A stretch of DNA of 27,079 bases from Stephanodiscus triporus (Eukaryota; Bacillariophyta; Thalassiosirophyceae; Thalassiosirales; Thalassiosiraceae): positions 1 through 27,079 of the forward strand of contig JALLAZ010000063.1 in assembly GCA_036939755.1 (NCBI GenBank), read 5' to 3'. A model generated the notes under the pieces. That model was given only the letters and a program-made list of their open reading frames with translations, was not told the origin of the DNA and did no database searches. Positions within the stretch are counted from its first letter, which is position 1, and each line of letters begins with the position of its first letter. A program made the translations under genes and the position numbers. Positions 20,216-27,079 of the stretch are shown here, piece by piece.

Positions 20216-20983
20216 TTGCGCCGCCCCCTGCCGCCGCGCCGCCGCCGCCGCCCTCTACCGCCGCGTTTCCGTTATTCGTCTGCGAGGGATCGCCTCCGCA
20301 TCCGCCGTTGTCGGCGGGCTCGAAGAATCCATCGGCGCTGCGTTCGGGCGTCGCGAGGGAATCGAATCCCCCCTCCCTTTCCTCCCATATGACGACCGCG
20401 TGGTCTGACGGGGATGGGGGGCGAGGGAGATCGGTTCAATATTGCGGGGAAAGGGTAGGTTGCACAATGGGCATGGCGACGGGGGAAATATGAAAGGCGA
20501 ACTAAATAATGTTATATCAACCACCTTCCGTCGTGCATTCTCGTCATCCCTTCCGGAGAGATGACAACAAGCGAACGGCACAGGCCCTCAAAACTCACCG
20601 GCGCCGGCCGTCGCCAGCAGTTGGCCGAATTCCGGATGGGCCCAGCTCAGCCCGTTCACCGGCCCGCGATGGGCCTGCCACTCGTTGGCGTGAGCGCCGC
20701 CGTTGTTCTTCCCCCCTCCCCCTCCCGCCCCTCCCCCCATCATCATCCCGCCGTCGTCCCACACCCCGTCGGCGTTCAGGTCCCACACCCTCACGGTCCG
20801 ATCGGCCCCGCACGTGGCGAATCGACGGCCGTAGTAATCGAACGACACGTCGAGGACGTGATCGAGGTGACCGTGGGGCAGGGTTTGCGACGTCGACGTT
20901 AGCTTGAACGGGCGGGACGACGACGTGGACGGCGTGGTCGGGGCGGAGGCGGCGGAGGCGGCGGAGGCGGCGGCATTCATCAC
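19269..20983 (-). CDS. SEH1: SEH1-like nucleoporin, WD40 protein (2 exons)
   Basis: Exons are 20983-20599 and 20404-19269 with a 194-bp GTGAGT...GTCAG intron in phase 1, giving about 506 residues. SEH1 is a beta-propeller subunit of the Nup107-160 nuclear-pore complex and of the SEA/GATOR complex. Family landmarks are HLDHVLDVSFDYYGRRFATC and DRTVRVWDL (blade 1), VNGLSWAHPEFGQLLATAG across the exon junction, HAVVIWEE, AVTCVEFAPRHLGLRLASGS with DGMVRVYEA, LDVSWAPNVGRSFHLIASC, and WRCQWNVTGTVLASSGD with TVKLWKNDYQGRWKCVSEI. These distinguish it from SEC13, which shares the fold. It exceeds the usual about 350 residues because of low-complexity loops: Gly/Met-rich in exon 1, then poly-Gly, poly-Ser and Ala/Gly stretches in exon 2. 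A second ATG directly follows the first. Confidence 0.88.
20166..20215 (-). repeat. CGA/TCG trinucleotide repeat encoding poly-Ser
   Basis: About 16 perfect CGA units on the plus strand are read as TCG (Ser) on the coding strand of SEH1, inside a loop between two propeller blades. It is the longest trinucleotide array in the window. Confidence 0.9.
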
Positions 20984-21084
20984 GAAGAAGTGTGTGTAGA
21001 GTGTGTACGATATCCCTCTTACTCTAAAATACGATACTCTAGATACTTACCTAGGTAAATTTGGACCAACCGAAGTAGCCGTCT

Positions 21085-21150
21085 CTTTTTTGTGTCTCCT
21101 CATATAAAATGGCGCGAAGCAACCACCCTTACTCTACATACATACATCAC
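21085..21150. repeat. Direct repeat copy A with GGCGCGAA box
   Basis: The stretch from GTGTCTCCTCATATAAAATG through GGCGCGAAGCAAC at 21111-21123 is nearly identical to a copy at 21850-21905, 760 bp downstream. It lies about 100 bp upstream of the SEH1 start (minus strand). GGCGCGAA read as TTCGCGCC resembles an E2F/DP site. It may be a duplicated promoter segment or the flanks of an insertion. Confidence 0.6.
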
Positions 21151-21499
21151 AACTCTCTCGCAAATAAATGCCTTTTGACTTTTGAAGCATATGAAAAATA
21201 AAAAATAAATGACTCCTGGATGTCAAAGCCTGCACACAATATTTCGACGAAGACTAAAATAAAACATGCACAGACTCCGACAACATCATGTGTGGAAGAT
21301 GGGAACCCATTTTTTCGCAACCAACCGTGCAGCTGGGCTTCGGGAGCTTTTATCATCATTATTCGATCCTTTTTATGGCACTTTCACTTCTCCCTCAATA
21401 AGCGACGACACTTTCACTGGATAGTGATGACACTGTGAACTCTACATTCATTGGGCGATTAAATATACGCTTCGAATATGGTATGGTACTGCGGTAATC

Positions 21500-21825
21500 A
21501 ATAAAAAGGTTGAGCCAGCAGACTGCACCGCAAACTCAAATGCATCCTGCATTTTAGGGATCCGAAACCAAATGATAGTAGCAAAATCAAAGCCAAATTC
21601 TATGAAGCGGACGACTCTGAAGTATCCGAACAAATCATGTGCTTCAAAACTGGAGATAATAATGCAATCCTAGTGATTCTCATGGATCGAATGGTTGTAT
21701 TAGGCGATTTATATGACATGTGGAACGATGACAATTCGCGGAAACTCGGACAATCAATGCATCGAGCACTTACCGGTCAGGTGAAGAAAGATTGGCAGAA
21801 TATATCATGTGAGATGTTCTAGAGC
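21500..21825 (+). mobile_element. Possible gag-like retroelement relic
   Basis: The AT-rich DNA between the two GGCGCGAA repeats keeps an open frame from about 21514 to 21822. It reads ...LHFRDPKPND..., then LGDLYDMWNDDNSRKLGQ and ALTGQVKKDWQNI. Its composition and the ALTG..K..WQNI pattern recall retrotransposon capsid (gag) regions, but it is short and I cannot assign a family. There is no suitable initiation context or downstream pol. The assignment is weak; it could be anonymous intergenic DNA. Confidence 0.3.
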
Positions 21826-21849
21826 AGATTGGAATGAAACGTAAAGATT

Positions 21850-21905
21850 TTTTGTCTCCTCAAATAAAATGGCGCGAAGCAACGACCCTACAACATCACA
21901 ACATC
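21850..21905. repeat. Direct repeat copy B with GGCGCGAA box
   Basis: Copy B of the repeat at 21085-21150. TTTTTTGTCTCCTCA and ATAAAATGGCGCGAAGCAAC are shared almost base for base, with GGCGCGAA at 21871-21878. It ends about 30 bp before the ATG at 21937, so it forms the leader or core promoter of that gene. Confidence 0.6.
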
Positions 21906-21936
21906 ATCATCCCATCGTCCCCCGCCCCGCCCCCGC

Positions 21937-23128
21937 ATGTCGTCCGTTCCCTCCCCCCCTCCTAGTACCGCCGCCGTCGACCCTCCCCCCCCCCCCCTCG
22001 CGATCGCCACCCGACTCCACCTGGGCGAGTCCTCCCGTCCGCCCGCCCGCGCGCGACTGATCGAGACGCTCGTCTCCTTCTCGAATCTAGCCGTGTCGTC
22101 GGGGGCGTCGCTGGCGATTCTCGCCGTCGACGCGACCCGACGGGACGACGGGTACGACCTCGCGAGCGCGATCGAGGACGTCCTCCTCCTCCTCCCATCG
22201 TCGTCCAAATCCGCGACGACGAAGACGACGTCCGACGGGGAGGGGGGGGGGGGGGAGGACGCGACGACGACGACGACGACCGCGACGACTGCGTCGTTCG
22301 CGACGACGATGCGCGTCATGCCCGTGACGCCCTGGGGGAAATTCGTCCCGGGGTTGAACGCGATAGTCTCGCATTGCGCGAATGCTGGCGCGAGGCGCGT
22401 GTTGATGATATCGGCGGAAATACGGATAAGTAAAGACGGCGTCGAGATGCTATCGTCGTATTTCGACGATGATACGTTGGTCGTCGGGGCGGCATTGCGC
22501 GGGCACGATCATCGTCGTCGTCGTCTTCGTCGTAATATTCCCGCATCGTCATCATCGTCGTCGGCGGAGGATCGGGGGGTAGGGGGGGAAGAACGCGAGG
22601 AGGCGGCGGAGGTGGAGGTGGAGCTCACCGGACGTACCGCGCCGTGGAATACGTGCGCGATCTGGGACGTGAACAAGCTCGCGCTGACCGGATTCCTGCT
22701 GGTCTCGGAGGGACTGCATCGCGCCGAGGGGGGGGTTGTTGTTGGATGCGAGGGCGGCACGAATAATGCGAATACGAATACGACGAAATCGACATCGACA
22801 TCGACGGATGCTGGAGCGGCGGGGGTGGAGGAGGTCGCGACGATCGCGGTCATACAGCGGGTGCTGTCGCATCGACGNGGATGCTGGAGCGGCGGGGGTG
22901 GAGGAGGTCGCGACGATCGCGGTCATACAGCGGGTGCTGTCGCATCGACGCGCGCGTGCGAAATTGGTCATGCTGAGGCCCGACATGATCGATTGGGACG
23001 AGGACTTCGACGACGACGAGGGACGGAGGGAGTGGCACGAGAGGAAGATGAGGAGCAAGTTGTCGCGCGCGAGGAGGCAGCTTGAGCTTTTGAATTTGGT
23101 CGGCAGCGGGATCGTTATACACTGTTGA
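21937..23128 (+). CDS. Uncharacterised protein, frame broken by an assembly duplication
   Basis: The frame from 21937 runs to about 22877, where an N (22878) is followed by a second copy of the preceding 72 bp. Coding then continues in the next phase to the stop at 23126-23128 (ending SGIVIHC). Leaving out one copy plus the N (73 bases) joins the two frames, giving about 372 residues; the intact gene is therefore inferred. After a Pro/Ala-rich start the ordered parts are ARLIETLVSFSNLAVSSGAS, MRVMPVTPWGKFVPGLNAIV, GARRVLMISAEIRISKDGVE, APWNTCAIWDVNKLALTGF and VEEVATIAVIQRVL. The alternating hydrophobic strands and conserved-looking PWNTCAIWDV region would suit an alpha/beta enzyme, perhaps a nucleotide-sugar-transferase-like fold, but no motif proves this. 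There is no signal peptide or membrane segment. It is divergent from SEH1. Confidence 0.65.
22806..22950 (+). repeat. 72-bp perfect duplication separated by one N
   Basis: Bases 22806-22877 recur exactly at 22879-22950, with the single ambiguous base N at 22878 between them. The 73-base offset accounts exactly for the phase change in the overlapping gene. This is best explained by two overlapping contig ends placed side by side with a one-base gap. Confidence 0.95.
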
Positions 23129-23614
23129 CATAATACAACATATTATCCTAGAGAGATTTGCTAAATATTAGATATTAAACCTAGCAAAAAGGATTAATGC
23201 GCTCGGGTGAATTCACTGATACGTGGCTTGTTTTATCTTAGGGCCGCTGATATATTTGTTAACAACCACCTAACCTCATGCGCATCGAGTGCAAAGATTT
23301 TTTCCCACTTCCCTCGCCTGGATGACCTTATAATATATATATTTCACACCATGAAATTCGCCCCCCCCCCCCGTCCTCTTAGAGCAGCAGCAAAGCAGAG
23401 CCGTCGGTGGTGAATTCCTTCACAACTACCTAACCTCATGCGCATCGACTACGAAGAATTTTTCGTACGGCAGTTTTTTCAGCGACCTAGCCACTTCCAT
23501 CGCCCGGATGACCTTATATATATTTCACACTATGAAATTCGGTCCCCCGCCCCCCCCGTCCTCTTAGAGCAGCAGCCAAGCAGAGCCGTCGGTGGTGAAT
23601 TTCCTCACAACTGC
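23129..23614. repeat. Imperfect tandem duplication in the intergenic region
   Basis: Two copies of a roughly 160-190 bp unit occupy about 23262-23421 and 23422-23612. Shared blocks are CCTAACCTCATGCGCATCGA (23268 and 23428), GATGACCTTATA followed by TATATATTTCACAC, GTCCTCTTAGAGCAGCAG, and GCAGAGCCGTCGGTGGTGAA. The second copy has about 26 extra bases. The unit abuts the stop codon of the GAT-like gene (minus strand), so the duplication probably covers its 3' UTR and terminator region. No gene was seen. Confidence 0.85.
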
Positions 23615-24424
23615 TTACTTCGCGGACGACAACGACGACGTCCTGTCCTTGAAGAAAGCGTCGAAGTCCTCGTCCTCGTTGTCAAGGGAGGGAGAATCGC
23701 CGAACGGCGCCGGAGGGGGGGGAGGATGATTGGCGTCGTCGTACCCCGAGAGGAAATCCGGCATGGCGGGAAGGCCATCGTCCATCCCCGAGGGGGCGGG
23801 GAGGTCCTCCTCCTCCTCCTCCCCGGTCGTCTTTCCGACGGCGGCGGAGTAGGATGCGGGTCCGATCACGCCCAGCCCTCCCATGCCGCGAACGACGACG
23901 TCTTCTTCCGCGTCGTCGTCGTCTTCCATAGTCGTCGTCGAGGCCGCCGCCGGGAATGACGCGGGGGGCGGCGCGGCAGCCGCGGCCGTCGTCGTCGTCG
24001 TCGTCGTCTCGGCGCCTCCTCCTCCTCCTCCCCCTCCGCCCCCGCCCCCGCCCCCGCCGCCGGCCTCGGCGTCCGCGAGGACGTTCGTCAGCCTGTCGTT
24101 GACGATCAAACACTCCTCGAACGTCGACGCGCTCAGCGCCCCCTGGGCCGCGGCCTCTATCAGCTCGACCATGCGCGGGACGCACGCCTCGAGGTATCCG
24201 ATCACGGTCAGCAATGCGTCGTTCGCGCCGCCGTCTTCGTTGTTATTGGGGCTCGGGTCCGATCCCGTCGCGGACGACGACGACGACGACGACGCGGCGA
24301 GGATGGATTCGCAGAGGGATATCTGATCGGTGAGGGTGGAGAGGTCACGCAGGATCTTCTCGTCGGGATCGATGTGAGTCGCGTTGGACGGCGACGTTCG
24401 ATGGGAAGTAGAGGAATGCATCAT
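23615..24424 (-). CDS. GAT-domain-like protein, possible endosomal sorting adaptor
   Basis: Single exon, 269 residues, stop TAA at 23617-23615. The N-terminal part forms three predicted helices: IDPDEKILRDLSTLTDQISLCESILA (18-43, quoted in part), LLTVIGYLEACVPRMVELIE (71-90) and FEECLIVNDRLTNVLADAE (102-120). Their spacing and the final helix pattern match the GAT domain of TOM1/GGA-type ubiquitin and cargo adaptors. No VHS domain precedes it. A 16-residue poly-Gly run, poly-Thr/Ala, an acidic region and Pro-rich linkers follow, and the end DEDFDAFFKD could be a short adaptor-binding peptide. A role in vesicle sorting is inferred from the helices alone. Two adjacent ATGs open the frame. It is divergent from the plastid-protein gene at 24776. 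Confidence 0.65.
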   Translation of the reverse strand: MMHSSTSHRTSPSNATHIDPDEKILRDLSTLTDQISLCESILAASSSSSSSATGSDPSPNNNEDGGANDALLTVIGYLEACVPRMVELIEAAAQGALSASTFEECLIVNDRLTNVLADAEAGGGGGGGGGGGGGGGGAETTTTTTTAAAAAPPPASFPAAASTTTMEDDDDAEEDVVVRGMGGLGVIGPASYSAAVGKTTGEEEEEDLPAPSGMDDGLPAMPDFLSGYDDANHPPPPPAPFGDSPSLDNEDEDFDAFFKDRTSSLSSAK

Positions 24425-24775
24425 CTTCGGGGGGGGATTGCTTTGTGATGACTAAAATATTTTATGTAGGAGTAGTTTTTTGCTGTGTCTTTTGTTACTT
24501 ACTACTTTTAGCTCTGGTTACAGGTGTGTAACAAAAAGCTACCAACTTACACCTACGATACATACTCTTCTTTTGTTACTTTTCTCTTCTAAATAACCTA
24601 AATACTAAATACTCTAACTCTAGCGTAGAGTAGAGAGTTCAGTTAGTTACACGGTAACAAAAAGGCTACTACTCTCTCTACTCTATATGGTTCAACACAG
24701 CAGCATCATACGACATAGGACCAACAACTTTAAGTGACTCTCCGCCCATCCATCACACCCGGCAAAAAAAAAACC
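24425..24775. promoter_or_regulatory. Divergent promoter with four GTAACAAA/TTTGTTAC motifs
   Basis: This AT-rich 351-bp stretch lies between divergent genes. CTTTTGTTACTT occurs exactly at 24489-24500 and 24570-24581. The reverse motif GTAACAAAAAG occurs at 24528-24538 and 24654-24664, followed by CTAC and GCTAC respectively. The four motifs alternate in orientation. Several CTCTA repeats (24611-24685) lie near the plus-strand gene. The repetition is seen directly; a transcription-factor role is inferred. Confidence 0.5.
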
Positions 24776-26639
24776 ATGAGACGACGCTCGACGACGACGA
24801 TGGCAGTAGCGGCGACGCTCGCCACCGTCGCCGCGTGTCGCGGGATGGAGTCCGCGGCGGCGGCCTTCGTCGTCGTCGTCGTCCCCCCTCGCTCCTCCTC
24901 GTCGCATTCGACGTCGACGACGACGGGGAGGCGGCGGACGACTGCGTCTACGTCGATGACGGGGGGAGGGATCGACCGCGCCTCCTCCGCCGCCTCCGGG
25001 GAGGACCGACGTAATAATCGTCCCCTCCTCGACGAGGCATTCTCCGGACTCGACGACGCGGACAAGTACGAGACGGTCCTATCGGGCCTGTGCGCGAAGA
25101 TCGTTGACGACGGATCGGAAAATAACGCCAAGTCGTCGATCGTCGATCCGATGAGACTCCTGGGGGAGATGAATGCGTTGGGGATATCCATGGGTCCGAG
25201 GGGGACGGTAGGATTGATCGACGTGAGTGTCGTCTTATGTCTTATTTTTGTCCTTCTGTCATTCTTTCTTTCTTTCATCGGCGCTGCACGCTGCGTCACG
25301 TCGTTCCTGTATGGCGGGGGGGGGGGATGAGGTTTCGCCGCCCTCCGTGCCGATACGTGGCGCATCGTTTTCATTCCTCTCACTCGCGTCCCGAATCCCC
25401 GCCATTTTCCGCGCGAACCGCATATTTCGGAGATAGGCGACGGCCCTGTCATCGGACGCGCGTATAATGGCCGAGGTCCTGTCCCTCGCGAAGAGGAACG
25501 GCGCAATTTCGAGATACGGCTGCCTCCAGGGCGACGTCGATCCCGTGCCGCGATCGTCGTCGTCGTTCAACTCCAACTCCAACTCCAACTCTTTCTCATT
25601 CGGCGGCGGCGGCGGCGACGGCGACAGGGAAAGGCGTATTCGTCGACTCGCGTCCCTCCCTCCCGTGCCGGACGACGACAGGGCCACGGAGGTCGCGAAC
25701 GCGGCAACATTCGCGATCGCGATCGCATCCTGCATGTTCGTCGAGGCGTTCGCGGGGCCCTTCCATCTGGACGGCCTCGCTCCGTGGGCGAACGTCGCGA
25801 TATTCGTCGCCGTGACGATACTCGTGCTCGACAACTTATTCGACGCGATCGTGGGGTCGACGACGTTGCTCGTCAGGATGAAGGACGGGGACGGGATAAC
25901 GGACGTCCTCGCCGACGCCGCGAGGGGAGTGGGATCGGGATCGTCGACGTCGTCGTCGCAGTCTACGATCGTGAGGAAGGAGGATATGCCGTTGGGCATC
26001 GGGACGGGGAAGATGACGGGAAGCGTATTTCGCGGATTCGGCAGGCTACTGTCGGACGACACCGAGAGGGATTGCATGTGCGAGGCCGCGGCAGTGTTCG
26101 CTGCGTACGGCCTCGGATTGCCGTGCTTCGCGTTCCGTCCGAACGCGAGGGAGGGAGCGGCGCTTGTCCTGCAATCGATGAGAGGCGAAGGCGAAGACGG
26201 CGAATCGAACGAAGACGGCGGTTACGATCGCGATCGGCGGCGGCGGCGGCGGAGCACGACGATGGACTGCCTCGCGTCGGACGTCGGCCTGATGAAGGTG
26301 ATGGTGTGGCTCATGGCGCCGGTGGCGATGGAACTATCCAGGTACCCCCGTCTCATGTCGTCGGAGCCGCGAGAGGCCTCCGGATTCCTTGATCGACTGG
26401 CGAGCGCGTCCGCGTCGACGATGGCGAGCGGTGGTGGCAGCAGTCCCGGCACGTTGTCGGCGCTCGCGGACGCCCTCCCCGCGGACGATGAGGAGAGGGA
26501 CGCATACCTCCGATGGGCGCTCGCGGAGGCCGACGTACTTCTGAGGAGGAACGCGAAGGTGGTCGATTCGCTCTCGGGGGCGCTTGCCGGGGGGGCGGCG
26601 ACGGCGGGGGACTGCGTTGCCATCCTCGAGGGATTTTGA
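24776..26639 (+). CDS. Plastid-targeted membrane protein of unknown function (2 exons)
   Basis: Exons are 24776-25222 and 25437-26639 with a 214-bp GTGAGT...GATAG intron in phase 0, giving about 549 residues. The N-terminus MRRRSTTTMAVAATLATVAA leads to ESAAAA|FVVVVVPPRSS, a signal peptide with an Ala-Phe junction plus a Ser/Arg-rich transit region, as in diatom plastid precursors. Conserved-looking blocks are LDEAFSGLDDADKYETVLSG (exon 1), two hydrophobic segments at about 237-254 and 267-287, then SVFRGFGRLLSDDTERDCMC, AYGLGLPCFAFRPN and DVGLMKVMVWLMAPVAMELS. A Ser/Asn run and Arg-rich insertions interrupt them. I do not recognise the family; it is probably an integral plastid membrane protein conserved in diatoms, without an assigned role. 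A start at the upstream non-ATG codon 24734 is unlikely. Confidence 0.75.
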
Positions 26640-27079
26640 GGAAGTGCGCGAAACGAAACAAAACAAAACAAAACAAAACAAGTCGGGTCGTTGAGGAGGG
26701 GGGGGAACGGTCTGTCCCTCCCGCCGAATCAAAATGAGGCCTTGCCTTGGAAAGGCGCAATTCCTTCCACAAAAAGATAGGACCGGGTTAAGAGAAATAA
26801 TGTGCATCAGCAACTTGTCGGCCAATCGCCTGGTGTCATCAATATTTCGACTGTGCGAACCTAATGTAAGCTCTTATCAATCGATTCTCTTTAGATATCT
26901 AAGCAAGCATGGTAGAGAGAATTTGCATCACAATGTAAAGTGTGGAAGCTTTAACCACCACAACGCCACCAATCTTTGTGAGAGTAATTGGTTTTGAAAT
27001 AATAGTGCAGACCTGCTGGCCTGCAATGGATCATGGACAGGCTTAAATGTAGGATCTTCCGAACTGATTCCTGTAGAAG
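26640..27079. other. 3' flank with CAAAA microsatellite, no gene seen
   Basis: After the stop codon a (CAAAA)n array runs from about 26655 to 26681. The remaining sequence is AT-richer. An 87-codon frame at 26734-26997 has no recognisable domain and no coding bias, and is left out as a gene. A relic of a neighbouring element is possible. Confidence 0.5.

Noticed and set aside
19584..20408. 274-codon Arg-rich plus-strand frame opposite SEH1
   Set aside because: It is an antisense shadow. The WD40 motifs on the minus strand are unambiguous.
24730..26077. Minus-strand frames opposite the plastid protein gene
   Set aside because: No domains. The plus strand has a targeting sequence, a consistent intron and membrane segments.
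26734..26997. 87-codon frame near the right end
   Set aside because: No coding bias or recognisable motif in an AT-rich flank.

Overview
The window is eukaryotic nuclear DNA, most probably from a diatom. Introns are short (about 77-222 bp) with GTGAGT-type donors and T/C-rich acceptors. Two genes encode signal peptides ending in an Ala-Phe (ASAFAP-like) junction, the mark of import into a complex plastid of red-algal origin. There is a digalactosyldiacylglycerol (DGDG) synthase gene for plastid lipid, and a decayed Ty1/Copia element of the type common in diatoms. The species cannot be fixed from sequence alone; a centric diatom is my guess.

Layout, left to right: (1) 474-2844 (+), a three-exon TALE/KNOX-type homeobox protein with a C-terminal RING-H2 finger. 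(2) 3472-4932 (+), a frameshifted Copia gag/protease relic. (3) 4996-7206 (-), a plastid-targeted MiaB-type tRNA methylthiotransferase with an N-terminal parvulin (PpiC) domain. (4) 7406-9542 (+), a multi-pass membrane protein with an EGF-like Cys-rich region. (5) 9626-10293 (+), a frameshifted relic of an uncharacterised protein. (6) 10513-12795 (+), an interrupted gene with PARVTAS motifs, five copies of a 37-residue tandem repeat and a Myb/SANT-like C-terminus. (7) 13312-17034 (-), a five-exon DGD1-type DGDG synthase with a very long N-terminal extension. (8) 17513-18895 (+), GET4/TRC35. (9) 19269-20983 (-), a two-exon SEH1 nucleoporin WD40 protein. (10) 21937-23128 (+), an uncharacterised protein whose frame is broken by a 72-bp duplication around a single N, almost certainly an assembly artefact. 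(11) 23615-24424 (-), a small GAT-domain-like protein. (12) 24776-26639 (+), a two-exon plastid-targeted membrane protein of unknown function.

The genes are unrelated housekeeping or lineage-specific genes, not an operon or defence island. Several sit in divergent pairs sharing short promoters: MiaB/membrane protein, DGD1/GET4, SEH1/unknown and GAT/plastid protein. Three of these promoters carry repeated or palindromic motifs, including TGACGT/ACGTCA sites resembling diatom CO2/cAMP-responsive elements. From about 15.4 kb rightwards the coding DNA is dominated by TCG/GAC/GTC trinucleotides, giving poly-Ser, poly-Asp, poly-Thr and poly-Gly stretches. The left part, especially 2.8-4.9 kb and 9.5-13 kb, is AT-richer and holds the relics and repeats.

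The points most worth checking are the homeobox-RING fusion, the parvulin-MiaB fusion, the repeat/Myb gene at 10.5-12.8 kb and the motif-rich divergent promoters. I did not find a clearly novel multi-gene system.
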